From Pseudoduganella plicata (lineage in GTDB: Bacteria; Pseudomonadota; Gammaproteobacteria; Burkholderiales; Burkholderiaceae_D): 64,000 nt of DNA. The notes under the pieces were generated by a model. That model worked only from the letters and a program-made list of their open reading frames with translations, was not told the DNA's origin and did no database searches. The DNA lies in assembly GCF_004421005.1 (NCBI RefSeq), contig NZ_CP038026.1:4898001-4962000 (forward strand), in the 5' to 3' direction. Numbering within the stretch: position 1 is the stretch's first letter; each line of letters opens with the position of its first letter. This document shows, in pieces, positions 1 to 9,461 of this stretch. Position numbers and translations under genes: made by a program.

Positions 1-374
1 TGCACGGGGAAGGCCTGTGTCACGCTGTCCGTCGTCTCGACGGTGTAGGTGACGCTTTTCTCGCCGGCCTTGAAGCTGTGCTGGAAAATCAGCTCGCCGT
101 ACGCGGCGCCCACGTTCTGCGGATCCTTTGCCAGCGGCGCGACGTTGGTGACCTGGTACGGCACCGGCTTGCCGTTCGCATCCTTGACGGCCAGGCGCTG
201 GATCAGCGCGCCGGGAAGGGCTTTATTCACTTCCGACCACGGGATCGTCACCGTCTCGGAGGCGCGCGCCGTCGGCAGTTCGTTCGACAGCGTCACGCGC
301 AGGCTGGCCGCGTGGGCCGCCGGCAGCAGCAAAGAGGAGAGGAGTGCGGCAGCGCAGGAGCGGTTCAATGTCAT
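1..374 (-). CDS. DUF4861-type exported protein, C-terminal part outside the window
   Basis: This gene runs off the left edge; only the first 124 codons are visible. They begin with a signal peptide (MTLNRSCAAALLSSLLLPAA, cleavage likely after AHA) followed by a beta-rich region of the kind seen at the start of DUF4861 proteins. The ATG has an AAAGG ribosome-binding site and starts 10 bp after the stop of the GH105 gene, so the two are co-transcribed. DUF4861 proteins are often encoded beside GH105 and GH88 hydrolases in pectin and rhamnogalacturonan loci, which is the main support for the family call. Their biochemical role is not firmly known. A periplasmic or secreted location is inferred from the signal peptide. 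Confidence 0.6.
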   Translation of the reverse strand, partial: MTLNRSCAAALLSSLLLPAAHAASLRVTLSNELPTARASETVTIPWSEVNKALPGALIQRLAVKDANGKPVPYQVTNVAPLAKDPQNVGAAYGELIFQHSFKAGEKSVTYTVETTDSVTQAFPV

Positions 375-384
375 CTCGTACCTT

Positions 385-1788
385 TCAATGGTGTTCGCTG
401 TAGTCGGTCTTGCCCGCGCCTTTCGGCTGGTAGTGATACGTGCGGACCTTGTATTCGATGTTCACGTTCGGGTTCTTCAGCAGGCGCAGCATCTCGGCGC
501 CGGCCAGCAGCATCGGACCGTAGCCGTGCAGCGCGTGCACGCTGGTCGGGCGGTGGTAGTAGTACACCTGGTCGCCCGCCAATGTCGTGCCGACGCACGT
601 GCCCTCGACTTGGCCCTGTGCGTTGATCTTCGTCGACAGGCCCGCCCATCCCGCCTGCGCGACGGAACCGTACGCGGTCGGGCTGATCCACCCCTGGTTG
701 ATGGCGTGGGCGATCGTGTAGACGAACATGGCGCTGGCCGACGTCTCCAGGTACGAGTCGTTGCGGTCGATCATCTGGTGCCACAGGCCCGTGCCGGACT
801 GGCGTTCGGCGATCCCCTTCAGTGCCGCGCGCAGCTGGTTCAGCACCTTGTCGTAGCCCGGATGGTCCTTCGGCAGCACGTCCAGCAGGTCGCTCATCGC
901 CAGCACCGCCCAGCCGTTCGCGCGCGACCAGTAGAACCGCGGCGACTCCGGCGCATTGGCATGCCAGCCGTGAGTGTAGATACCCAGTTCGGCGTTGAAC
1001 AGGTACTTGCTCATATTGAGCACATTGTTGACTGCATCGTCGTAGTACTTGCGTTCACCCGTCATGCGGCCCATTTCCGCCAGCGCCGGGATGCTCATGT
1101 ACATATCGTCGCCCCACAGCGAGACGGCCTGCGGGCGCTTGCGCGCCATCGTGCCGTCGGGGAGGCGGAACTGCTTGTTGGCGACCCAGTCGCCGCAGGT
1201 GGCGATCATCCCGGACAAATCCGGGCCGACCTTCGCCGCGCGGGCACGCATCAGCGCCGCGCACATCGAGCCGGCATCGTCCAGCGCGCGCGGATCGAGG
1301 AAGCGCGCGAAACTGTTGGCACGCTGCAGGTGGAACTTGTTCTCCTGCGCGCGGAAGTAGGGCAGCTTGTCGGCGAAGAACTGCAGGTGGCGCTGCGTCA
1401 TCGCGGTGAAGCTCCTGTCGCCAGTGACCTGGGCGGCCTGCAGCAGGCCGGAATGGACGACGCCCATTTCGTAGACCAGGATGCCGTAGTCGCCCGCGGC
1501 GTCCTCGAACTTCGCTTCGGCTATCGGGTTCTTGAAGTCCGTGATCGGCGCGCCGGTCTTGCGGTTGACGACGCGGGTCGGCGTCGCCTTGTCCATGTAT
1601 GCGCGAATGCGGTTCAGCGCATCGGTGATCTCCGCCGCCACCGGCATCTTGTACGGCACGGGATAGGTGCCTTCGGAGACGTCCTTCAGGTTCTTGTTGT
1701 CGGGATTGCGGAAAGGGCCTTCGGCATGGGCCGTGCCCAGCAGCGTGCAGCAGGCCAGGGCGGCCAGCATGAGTGTCGTCTTCTTCAC
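385..1788 (-). CDS. Glycoside hydrolase family 105/88, unsaturated rhamnogalacturonyl hydrolase-like
   Basis: A 467-residue exported enzyme of the GH105/GH88 (YteR/RhiN-like) alpha/alpha-barrel type. These enzymes remove the unsaturated galacturonyl residue that polysaccharide lyases leave on rhamnogalacturonan or pectin fragments. A signal peptide (KKTTLMLAALACCTLLGTAHA) precedes the barrel. The family motif WGDDMYM, which holds the proposed catalytic aspartate, lies in the middle, followed by FYWSRANGWAV and GTGLWHQMID. The start chosen is GTG, with GGAGA just upstream, because it opens directly into the signal peptide; an in-frame start further upstream would add 35 unlikely residues. It is followed by the DUF4861 gene, so a carbohydrate-utilisation operon extends to the left of the window. 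Confidence 0.85.
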   Translation of the reverse strand: MKKTTLMLAALACCTLLGTAHAEGPFRNPDNKNLKDVSEGTYPVPYKMPVAAEITDALNRIRAYMDKATPTRVVNRKTGAPITDFKNPIAEAKFEDAAGDYGILVYEMGVVHSGLLQAAQVTGDRSFTAMTQRHLQFFADKLPYFRAQENKFHLQRANSFARFLDPRALDDAGSMCAALMRARAAKVGPDLSGMIATCGDWVANKQFRLPDGTMARKRPQAVSLWGDDMYMSIPALAEMGRMTGERKYYDDAVNNVLNMSKYLFNAELGIYTHGWHANAPESPRFYWSRANGWAVLAMSDLLDVLPKDHPGYDKVLNQLRAALKGIAERQSGTGLWHQMIDRNDSYLETSASAMFVYTIAHAINQGWISPTAYGSVAQAGWAGLSTKINAQGQVEGTCVGTTLAGDQVYYYHRPTSVHALHGYGPMLLAGAEMLRLLKNPNVNIEYKVRTYHYQPKGAGKTDYSEHH

Positions 1789-1945
1789 CTTGTCTCCGTC
1801 GCGCAGGGGCGTGCGCAGTGATTTGCTGTTAGATTGGTCAGGCCATTCTAAAGTGGTCCGGCCAGTTGTGCAAGGCGGGCTGACCGCCTGCAACAGCCTG
1901 CGTGACGACGGTTGCGCCGGATTTCGTCAGGAAACATGGTTTTAC

Positions 1946-1951
1946 TATAAT
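1946..1951 (+). promoter_or_regulatory. Possible -10 element upstream of the helicase gene
   Basis: A perfect TATAAT lies 55 bp before the helicase start, in the divergent gap with the GH105 gene. The matching -35 position (TTCGTC at 1923-1928) is weak. This is a sequence match only. Confidence 0.35.
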
Positions 1952-2006
1952 CCCGGGATACGGGCGCGGCGGCGTGCCTCATCTTGCAATCCGACAGAGG
2001 CAGCAC

Positions 2007-5000
2007 ATGACAATTCCCACCGAAGGCGGCGCATCCCATACGGCTGCGAACCTGCAGCGCCTGTTCGACGACACCCGCCGCCGGCTGGTGGAGACGGGCA
2101 CGCGCAACCGCCTCGTGCACGTCAACCGCGCCAACACGCGCGGCAACGTGATCGCCATCGTCAACGAACGCCCGGACGACGCCTACGCCCTCCTTGCCGG
2201 CGGCAAGGCGATGCGTTTCCGCCCGCTGGGCAGCGATGCGGACGAACCCGAGGACGCCGCGAACACCGTGCGCCTGGCCGATGCGGGAGAAGAGGGTTTC
2301 GAGCCGGAGCGCTTCCGCGACGGCTGGCTGGAAACGCGCCTGGGGCCGGATGCGCTGCAGAAGCGCCTGCTCAAAATCGCCCGGGAGGCGAGAACGGCGG
2401 AAGAGGAGTCGGGCGTCAACGTGCTGTACCTGGCGCTGGGATTCCTGACCTGGATCGAGCAGAAGCCGGGCGCGCCCGTGCGCGAGGCGCCGCTGGTGCT
2501 GCTGCCGGTGGAACTGGCGCGCAATGCGCGCACGTCCACATACGATCTGCGCCTGCGCGACGAGGACATCGTCACGAACCTGCCGCTGCAGCAGCGCCTG
2601 AAGGAGGACTTCGGCATCGTGCTGCCCGAGCTGGAGATCGACGAAGGCTGGACGCCGGCCGCCTATTTCGCGCAGGTGGAAGCGGTGGTGGCCGCAGGCA
2701 GCGGCTGGAAGGTGGACCGCGACGGCATGCAGCTGGGCTTCTTCTCGTTTTCCAAGCTGCTGATGTACCGCGACCTGGCGCCGGACGCGTGGCCGGACGG
2801 CGCCATTGCCGGCCACGCGCTGACGCGCGGCCTGCTGTTCGAAGGCTTTGCGCCCACGCCGCCGCTGGCCGCACCGGCGGACCGGCTGGACGACGTGCTG
2901 CCGCCGGCGCGCATCTTCCACGTCGTCGATGCCGATGCATCGCAGGCCGTCGTCATCGAGGAAGCGCGCCAGGGCCGCAACCTCGTCGTGCAGGGACCGC
3001 CCGGCACGGGCAAGTCGCAGACGATCACGAACATCATCGCCGCCGCCGTCCGGGATGGCAAACGGGTGCTGTTCATGGCCGAGAAGATGGCGGCGCTGTC
3101 GGTCGTGCACGACCGGCTGGTGCGGGTGGGCCTGCGCGACGTTTGCCTTGAACTGCATTCCCATAACGCCAACAAGAAGGCTGTATTGGCCGAACTGGCC
3201 CGCACCCTCAACGCGGCGGGCGAAGCGCCTGCCATGCCGGGCGCGCCCGATGCGCTGACGGCTGCGCTGGCAGACGTGAACGCGCTTGCCGACGAACTGC
3301 ATCGGCCCATCGGCAACAGCGGCGAAACGGCGTTTTCCGTGCTGGCGCTGCAGGCGCGCCTGATCGGCCAAGGGGTGCCGGCACCGACCATCGATGGCGG
3401 GCCCGTTGCAGCCCTGACGCCGCAGGCGCTGGACAGGTTGCTGGCGGACGTGGCCCGCTTCGGCGAACTGCTGGCGGCCGAGGGACCGTTCGACGCGCAC
3501 CCGTTTGCCGGAACGGGCAATCTCGACCTGCAGCCGGTGGACCTGGCGCGTCTCGGTCCGCTGCTGGAATCGGCGGCGCAGGCGGCGGAGCAGCTGGCGC
3601 AGGCACTGCGCGCGGCAGCGGCGATGCTGGGCGTGACATTGCCGCTGACGCGAGGCGCGGGCACGCCGCTGGCCGCCACGCTGGCGGTGCTGCGTGGACT
3701 GCCGCAGGACGGCCAAGCCGCGGCGGCGCGGATGCTGGCGGCCCCCGACTTGCCCCGGCTGCGCCAGGCGCTGGCGGCGGGCGCCGCCTGGCGCACCGCA
3801 CGCGACGCGGCCGACGGCACGTTCATCGAGCCGGCGTTTGCCGCTGCCGCGCCGCTGCACCTGCGCGCGCCGCTGATCGCCGGCAGCGAATCGTTCTTCG
3901 CCCGCTGGGGCGGCGCGTATCGGGGCGCGTCGCGCGAGCTGGCCGGCCTGTTGCGGGAAGCGCTGCCGAAGCGCGCGCCGGAGCGGCTGGCGCTGGTGGA
4001 TAGATTGATCGACGTGCGCACGCGCCGCGAAAAGTGGCAGGCCGACGAAGCGTTCTGTGCGACGCTGCTCGGCGACCTGTGGCGCGGCGAGCAGACCGAC
4101 TTCGCCCGCCTGCTGCCGGTCGCCGACTGGTGTATCTCCGCGCTGGCGGCACCACTGCGGCTCGCGCCGGAAACCATGCTGGCCGTGGCGGCGCGCTCGG
4201 CCCAGATCGACTCCCTGCTGATCGCGATGGCGACGGCCGAACGGGGCATGGCGCCGCTGGACGAAGCGCAGGCCACGCTGCGCCTGGATCTGGCGGACGT
4301 CGAACTGGACGCGATCGTACGCCGGCTGCGCCGGATGGCGTTGACGATGCCCCGCTATGGCGGCTGGGTGGCATTGCAGAGGGCATGCGCTGCATTGATC
4401 GACGCGGGCGTGACCGAGGTGGCCGGGCGCATGCGCGCCGGGACGCTGGCGGCCGATGCCGCCATGGTCGAAATCCGCTTCGCGCGGGCGGAAACGCTGT
4501 GGAACGCGGCGCGCGAGGCGTCGCCCGTGCTGCGCGACGTGGGCGGCCAGGACCGGCATGCGCTGGTGGCGCGCTTTGTCGCGCTGGAGCGGCAGCACCT
4601 GAAGGACAACGTCACCGCCATCGTTGCCGGCCACCTGGCGCAGGTGCCGCAGGGTGCGATGGGCGAGATGAAGGTCGTGCGCGGCGAGATCGGCAAGAAG
4701 CGCGGCCATATGGCGCTGCGCAAGCTGTTCTCCAGCGCCGGCACGGCCCTGCAGCGCATCAAGCCCGTCATGCTGATGAGCCCCATCTCGGTGGCGCAGT
4801 ATGTACCGCCGGGCGCATTGGCGTTCGACCTGCTGATCATCGACGAGGCGTCGCAGGTGCGGCCCGAGGATGCGCTGGGCGCCATTGCGCGGGCGGGCCA
4901 GATCGTCGTCGTGGGCGACCAGAAGCAGCTTCCGCCGTCGTCGTTCTTCGATCGCCTGCTCAGTGACGAAACGGCCGACGAGGCGGAGGACGAGGCGCCG

Positions 5001-6688
5001 GAAGAAGAGGAAGGCGCGCAACTGCTCGGCACCGCGGCCAGCGTGGGCACGATGGAAAGCGTGTTGAGCCTGTGCGAAGCGCGCGGGCTGTCCGGGCGCA
5101 TGCTGCAGTGGCACTACCGCTCGCGCGACCCGTCGCTGATCCGCGTGTCGAACGCCGAGTTTTACGGCGACGGGCTGTTCCTGCCGCCGTCGCCGCTGGA
5201 AAAGGATCCGGCGTTCGGCCTGTGCTTCACGCGCGTGGCCGGTGTGTACGACAAGGGCGGCAAGCGCGATAACCGGATCGAAGGCGATGCCGTGGTAGCC
5301 CGCGTGGCCGAGCACGCGCGCCGGCATCCGGACCTGTCGCTGGGCATCGTCACGTTCTCATCGAGCCAGCGCAACCTGATCACGGAGCTGCTGGAACTGA
5401 GCCGGCGCGCCGATCCCGTTCTCGACGCGTTCCTGCGCGAGGGGAGAAGCGAGGATGTCTTCGTCAAGAATATCGAGAACGTGCAGGGCGACGAACGCGA
5501 TGTGATCCTCGTCAGCGTCGGCTACGGCCCCACCGTGGCGGGCGGCCATCTTGCCAGCATGTCCTTCGGGCCGGTCAATGCCGATGGCGGCGAGCGCCGG
5601 CTGAACGTGCTGTTTACCCGCGCGCGCCTGCGCTGCGAGGTGTTCGCGTCGTTCGACCCGGCCGATATCGATCCGGCCCGCACCAGCCGCGCCGGGCCGC
5701 GCATCCTGAAGCGCTTCCTCGAGGCGGCTCGCGATCGGGGACCTTCGCGGCGGCGGCCGGCATGGCGGCCTCGACGCCGCTGGAGCAGGACGTGGCGGAC
5801 GTCATCCGCGGCATGGGTTATCTCGTCGATGTGCAGGTGGGCTCCCCGGGCTTCCACGTGGATCTGGGCGTGCGCCATCCCGAGCGGCCGGATACGTATC
5901 TGCTGGCGCTGGAATGCGACGGCCCGACGTGGCGCGATGCGCGCTGGGCCCGCGAGCGCGAGCGGCTGCGCCAGGAGGTGCTGCGGCATCTGGGCTGGCG
6001 CCTGCACCGGATCTGGAGCACCGACTGGTTCTATCGGCGCGACGGCGAGATCGAGCGGCTGCGGATGGCGCTCGATGCGGCGCTGGACGAGGCGCGCCTG
6101 GCGGTGCAGCAGGCGGTGTCGATGGACGGCGCCAATGGCGCCACGCCGCCGGTCGTTGCGGCCGAGCCGGAGGAACCCGTGCTGGCGCCGGCTGCCGCGC
6201 CACGGGTGCCGTTATATGCGCGCTGTGTCGTGCCGATGGGCGATGGCGAGCCGCACGAATTGCCGCCGGCGCAGCTGGCGGCGCTGGTCGAGCGCATCGT
6301 GACGGAAGAGGGGCCGATCCACGTGGAGGAGGCGGCGCGGCGCGTGGCTGCCTGCTTCGGCAAGGACAAGGCCGGGGCGCGCATCCTGGCGGCGACGCGC
6401 ACCGCGCTGGAAGGCGCTGGGCTGCTGTCGGACGGGACGTTCTGGTACACGCAGGCGCAGTTCGAGGCACCGCCGGTGCGCGACAGGTCGCAGGAGACGG
6501 GCACCGTCGTCAAGGCGGGCAGTATTTCGATGCTGGAGATGGGGGCCGCGTTAAGGCTGGCGCGGGAGGAAAATGCCGGCGGCTCGGATGCGGAGATGAT
6601 CCGCTGCGCGGCGCGCCTGCTGGGGTTCAAGCGCGTGGGGCCGGAGTTAAGCGAGCGGCTGGCGGCGGGGTTGGCGCAGCAGGTTTGA
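2007..6688 (+). pseudogene. DUF4011-helicase-Vsr-like nuclease-DUF3320 protein (Hhe-like), frameshifted
   Basis: A giant multidomain protein, about 1560 residues once one base is restored. In order: an N-terminal DUF4011 region; an SF1 helicase core with Walker A GPPGTGKSQT (about residue 330), Walker B IIDEASQ (about 945), GDQKQLPPSS (about 970), NVQGDERD (about 1158) and NVLFTRAR (about 1200); a Vsr/DUF559-like endonuclease domain (about 1253-1355, with HVDLGV and LECDGPTW); and a C-terminal DUF3320 region. The start is the ATG preceded by AGAGG. The frame breaks at about 5736-5741: the helicase frame runs on to a stop at 6302, but the nuclease is encoded in the -1 frame up to 6688. Restoring one base after GATCG rejoins them. 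This domain order is that of a single-protein anti-phage system I recall as Hhe. No partner gene is adjacent. It may be a pseudogene or a sequencing error. Confidence 0.8.
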
Positions 6689-6710
6689 GAGCTTGTCCTC
6701 GGTGCTTCGG

Positions 6711-6733
6711 AAACCGGTGCCTGTCACCGGTTT
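6711..6733. repeat. Palindromic repeat, ACCGGTGACAGGC family (short copy)
   Basis: The arms AAACCGGTG and CACCGGTTT enclose CCTGT, followed by a T-run. It lies between the converging helicase and FadR-type genes and could end transcription from either side. The core GGTGCCTGTCACC recurs at 47.4 kb and 63.1 kb. Confidence 0.6.
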
Positions 6734-6735
6734 TT

Positions 6736-7425
6736 TCAGCCGCGCGAGAACGTGCGCGTCACGCGCTCCAGGTGGGCGCGCATGGCGTGCCGCGCGCCGG
6801 CCGGGTCGTGTGCGGCGATGGCTTCGAGGATCTTGCGGTGGTCCGGCAGCGTTTCCAGCCGCAGTTCCTCGGTCTGGTAATGCTCCTTCAGCTTGTGCCA
6901 CAAGGAGCCGCGGTTGTTCCACAGGTATTCGATGACGCCGACAAAGGCGGTATTGCCCGTCGCGCGGGCGATCGCCAGGTGGAAGTTGCGGTCGGCCTGC
7001 TCGTTGCTGGCGCGGTCCTCGTGGTGGCGTTCCATCTCTTCGACAGCGCGCAGGATCGCGTCCACATGCGCAGCGGTCGCCACCTTGGCGGCGATGGCGG
7101 CGATTTCCGATTCGATCAGGCGGCGCGCGGCCAGCACTTCGAACGGGCCAGGGCCGGTTTCCGGCACTTCGGCAGGCAGCGGCCGTTCGCAGACGTAGAC
7201 GCCCGAGCCGCCACGCACTTCCACCACGCCGCCCAGTTCGAGCGCGATCAGCGCTTCGCGCAGCGAGGCGCGGCTGACGGAGAGCTTGGCGGACAGTTCC
7301 CGCTCGGCCGGCAGGCGCGCGCCGGGTGCGATCTTTTCATCCTGGATCAGCTGCTGGACGCGCTCGGCCACGACGCGGTACAGGCGCGGTTCGGGGGTGC
7401 CGTTGTCGCCATTGGGCTTTTTCAT
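6736..7425 (-). CDS. FadR-subfamily (GntR/FCD) transcriptional regulator
   Basis: A 229-residue DNA-binding regulator. The N-terminal winged helix-turn-helix of the GntR type (RLPAERELSAKLSVSRASLR, then GGSGVYV) is followed by an all-helical FCD ligand-binding domain. The FCD domain carries likely metal-binding residues in NFHLAIARATGN and DHRKILEAIAAHD. FCD regulators usually respond to small organic acids such as lactate, gluconate or hexuronates. No such pathway gene is adjacent, so the effector and targets are unknown. The ATG start was chosen; it begins 12 bp after the ispB stop. A TTG five codons upstream would overlap ispB. Co-transcription with ispB is possible but functionally unexpected. 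Confidence 0.82.
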   Translation of the reverse strand: MKKPNGDNGTPEPRLYRVVAERVQQLIQDEKIAPGARLPAERELSAKLSVSRASLREALIALELGGVVEVRGGSGVYVCERPLPAEVPETGPGPFEVLAARRLIESEIAAIAAKVATAAHVDAILRAVEEMERHHEDRASNEQADRNFHLAIARATGNTAFVGVIEYLWNNRGSLWHKLKEHYQTEELRLETLPDHRKILEAIAAHDPAGARHAMRAHLERVTRTFSRG

Positions 7426-7436
7426 GGCGCTGCGGC

Positions 7437-8420
7437 TCAATGGTTACGGTCGACGGCGAAGCGGGCCAGCTGCAGCAGCGAGTCCTTGTAGCGGCTGTCC
7501 GGCATGGCGGCGATGGCGTCGATGGCGCGCTGCGCGGCCTTCTGCGCTTCGCGGCGCGTGTAGTCCAATGCGCCGCTGCTGGTGATGGCGGCGAGGATCG
7601 CGTCGAAATGCTGTTCGTCGCCCGTCTCGATGCACGAGCGCACCAGCTGGCGCTGTTCTTCCGTGCCGTGCTCCATCAGGTAGATCAGCGGCATGGTTGG
7701 CTTGCCCTCGCGCAGGTCGTCGCCCACGTTCTTGCCGATTTCGCTGGCGTCGCCCGCGTAATCGAGCACGTCGTCGATCAGCTGGAACGCGGTGCCCAGC
7801 GAGCGGCCGTATTCGCCGGCAGCGGCGATCTGTTCGTCGTTCGCACCGGCGACCAGGGCGCCCAGTTCGGCGGCCGCCTCGAACAGCTTGGCCGTCTTGG
7901 AACGGATCACCTGCAGGTAGCTGTCCTGCGTTACGTCCGGGTCGTGCATGTTCAAGAGCTGCAGCACTTCGCCTTCGGCGATGACGTTGGTGGCATCGGA
8001 CAGGATGCTCATGATGCGCATATTATTCAGCGACACCATCATCTGGAAGGCGCGCGAGTACAGGAAGTCGCCCACCAGCACGGAGGCCGCGTTGCCGAAC
8101 AGCGCATTGGCCGTGGCGCGGCCGCGGCGCAGCGACGATTCGTCGACGACGTCGTCGTGCAGCAGGGTCGCGGTGTGAATGAATTCGACGACCGCTGCCA
8201 GCTCGTGATGCGCCGCGCCCTTGTACGAATAGGCGTTCGCCACCAGCAACACCAGCACCGGCCGGATCCGCTTGCCACCGGCGCTGATGATGTACTCCGC
8301 AATCTGATTGACCAGCGCGACCTCCGAGTGCAGGCGCTGGCGGATCACGTCATTGACGGCCTCCATGTCGGCGGCAATGGTACTGATGATGTTGTTCTGG
8401 CTGGCTGGTTGGGTGGACAA
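7437..8420 (-). CDS. ispB: Octaprenyl diphosphate synthase (trans-polyprenyl synthase)
   Basis: A 327-residue prenyl chain elongation enzyme that makes the polyprenyl side chain of ubiquinone. Both aspartate-rich Mg-diphosphate motifs are present: LLHDDVVDES (first) and LIDDVLDYAGD (second), along with GGKRIRP and the KTAKLF region. The length is normal for IspB. The only start that keeps the N-terminal helix is TTG, with a GCAGGTCC ribosome-binding candidate upstream; the next methionine is 18 residues in. It is divergent from rplU-rpmA-obgE, the usual arrangement in beta- and gammaproteobacteria. The chain length made (C40 or other) cannot be read from the sequence. Confidence 0.92.
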   Translation of the reverse strand: MSTQPASQNNIISTIAADMEAVNDVIRQRLHSEVALVNQIAEYIISAGGKRIRPVLVLLVANAYSYKGAAHHELAAVVEFIHTATLLHDDVVDESSLRRGRATANALFGNAASVLVGDFLYSRAFQMMVSLNNMRIMSILSDATNVIAEGEVLQLLNMHDPDVTQDSYLQVIRSKTAKLFEAAAELGALVAGANDEQIAAAGEYGRSLGTAFQLIDDVLDYAGDASEIGKNVGDDLREGKPTMPLIYLMEHGTEEQRQLVRSCIETGDEQHFDAILAAITSSGALDYTRREAQKAAQRAIDAIAAMPDSRYKDSLLQLARFAVDRNH

Positions 8421-8519
8421 GGCGGACCTGCGTTGGACGGATTGAGGTGGTCCGAATTATACGACATGCACGTGCCACGTTGCCGACATACCACGAGCGG
8501 ATGCCTTTGTGAATACTTT

Positions 8520-8548
8520 TTGACGTCGATTTCCCATCCATGTATAAT
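8520..8548 (+). promoter_or_regulatory. Sigma-70 promoter of rplU-rpmA
   Basis: TTGACG and TATAAT are separated by exactly 17 bp, about 105 bp before the rplU start. This is close to the ideal vegetative promoter, as expected for ribosomal protein genes. Confidence 0.8.
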
Positions 8549-8652
8549 CACAGGTTCCCCGGCATCCGTCCGTTCGTTTTTGTCTCTTGCGAGGCAATGC
8601 GTACTGGCGTTGAGCAAGGGATTTTTAATAACATTTGATGAGGTTTCAAATC

Positions 8653-8964
8653 ATGTACGCGGTCATAAAAACCGGTGGCAAGCAATACAAAGTTGTCGCT
8701 GGCGAAAAACTCAAAGTAGAACAGATACCTGCTGACATTGGTTCCGAACTCACCATCGATCAAGTCCTCGCCGTCGGCGCGGGCGACAGCATCAAGTTTG
8801 GTGCTCCACTGGTTGAAGGTGCAACGGTTCTCGTGAAAGTGGTTTCCCAAGGTCGTCACGACAAGGTCAAGATCTTCAAGATGCGCCGTCGTAAGCACTA
8901 CCAGAAACACCAGGGCCATCGTCAGAACTACACCGAAATCCAAATCGTTTCGATCAACGGCTAA
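8653..8964 (+). CDS. rplU: 50S ribosomal protein L21
   Basis: A 103-residue protein, the standard L21 length, that binds 23S rRNA in the large ribosomal subunit. The diagnostic start MYAVIKTGGKQYKV and the basic C-terminal stretch KMRRRKHYQKHQGHRQNYTE are both present. The start is the ATG that opens MYAVIK, preceded by GAGG. Two upstream in-frame ATGs would add six residues not found in L21. rpmA follows 37 bp later on the same transcript. Confidence 0.97.
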   Translation: MYAVIKTGGKQYKVVAGEKLKVEQIPADIGSELTIDQVLAVGAGDSIKFGAPLVEGATVLVKVVSQGRHDKVKIFKMRRRKHYQKHQGHRQNYTEIQIVSING

Positions 8965-9001
8965 TCGCTGTTGTCAGAATTTAGTCTTCAAGGAGCATTA
9001 A

Positions 9002-9265
9002 ATGGCACACAAAAAAGGTGGCGGTACTACCCGCAACGGCCGCGATTCCGAATCAAAACGCCTGGGCGTTAAGGTTTACGGCGGTCAGACGATCAATGCA
9101 GGCGGCATCATCATTCGTCAGCGCGGCACCCCGGTGCGCGCCGGCGAAGGCGTTGGCACCGGCAAGGACCACACCCTGTTCGCTCTGGTGAACGGCGTGG
9201 TCAAGTTCGTGACCAAAGGCGCTGGCAACCACAAGTTTGTCACCGTCGTTCCAGCTGCGCAGTAA
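9002..9265 (+). CDS. rpmA: 50S ribosomal protein L27
   Basis: An 87-residue L27 that contributes its N-terminal tail to the peptidyl transferase centre. The sequence begins MAHKKGGGTTRNGRDSESKR and contains GTPVRAGEGVGTGKDHTLFA, both typical of the family. A strong AAGGAG site lies 7 bp before the ATG. A likely terminator follows about 90 bp downstream, so obgE may be expressed partly from its own signals. Confidence 0.97.
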   Translation: MAHKKGGGTTRNGRDSESKRLGVKVYGGQTINAGGIIIRQRGTPVRAGEGVGTGKDHTLFALVNGVVKFVTKGAGNHKFVTVVPAAQ

Positions 9266-9353
9266 TCCACTGGATCACGACAGGCCCTGATTTCTTGCGG
9301 CGTCCGCGCCGCAGGGACCGGGCCTGACAGGACGAGAGTCCTGTCCGATGAAG

Positions 9354-9380
9354 GGCTCTGCCACAGGTGGAGCCTTTTTT
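9354..9380 (+). terminator. Rho-independent terminator after rpmA
   Basis: The stem GGCTCTGCC / GGTGGAGCC (with G-T pairs) has an ACA loop and is followed by six T residues. It would end the rplU-rpmA transcript. Confidence 0.75.
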
Positions 9381-9393
9381 GTTTGGCGCTGTC

Positions 9394-9429
9394 CTCGTTA
9401 AGCACTGATACCCGTCAGTGCTTAACGAG
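9394..9429. repeat. Perfect 15-bp inverted repeat between rpmA and obgE
   Basis: The arms CTCGTTAAGCACTGA and TCAGTGCTTAACGAG are perfectly complementary around a TACCCG loop. There is no T-run, so it does not look like a simple terminator. It could be an mRNA hairpin in the obgE leader, a protein-binding site or a dispersed repeat; no second copy was seen in the window. Confidence 0.7.
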
Positions 9430-9461
9430 TACAGAGCCCACTATTTTTCAGGCGGTACATT

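Noticed and set aside
49..1821. A 590-codon plus-strand frame opposite the GH105 gene
   Set aside because: It crosses the GH105/DUF4861 junction and shows no family features; GH105 motifs on the minus strand are unambiguous.
1848..5327. A 1159-codon open frame opposite the helicase gene
   Set aside because: Composition is arginine- and histidine-rich with no domain, and the opposite strand carries recognised helicase motifs. It is a mirror frame of high-GC coding DNA.
5733..5745. Programmed -1 frameshifting in the helicase gene
   Set aside because: The site (GAT CGG GGA) does not form an X-XXY-YYZ slippery heptamer, and two other genes show the same kind of one-base loss, so an error or mutation is simpler.
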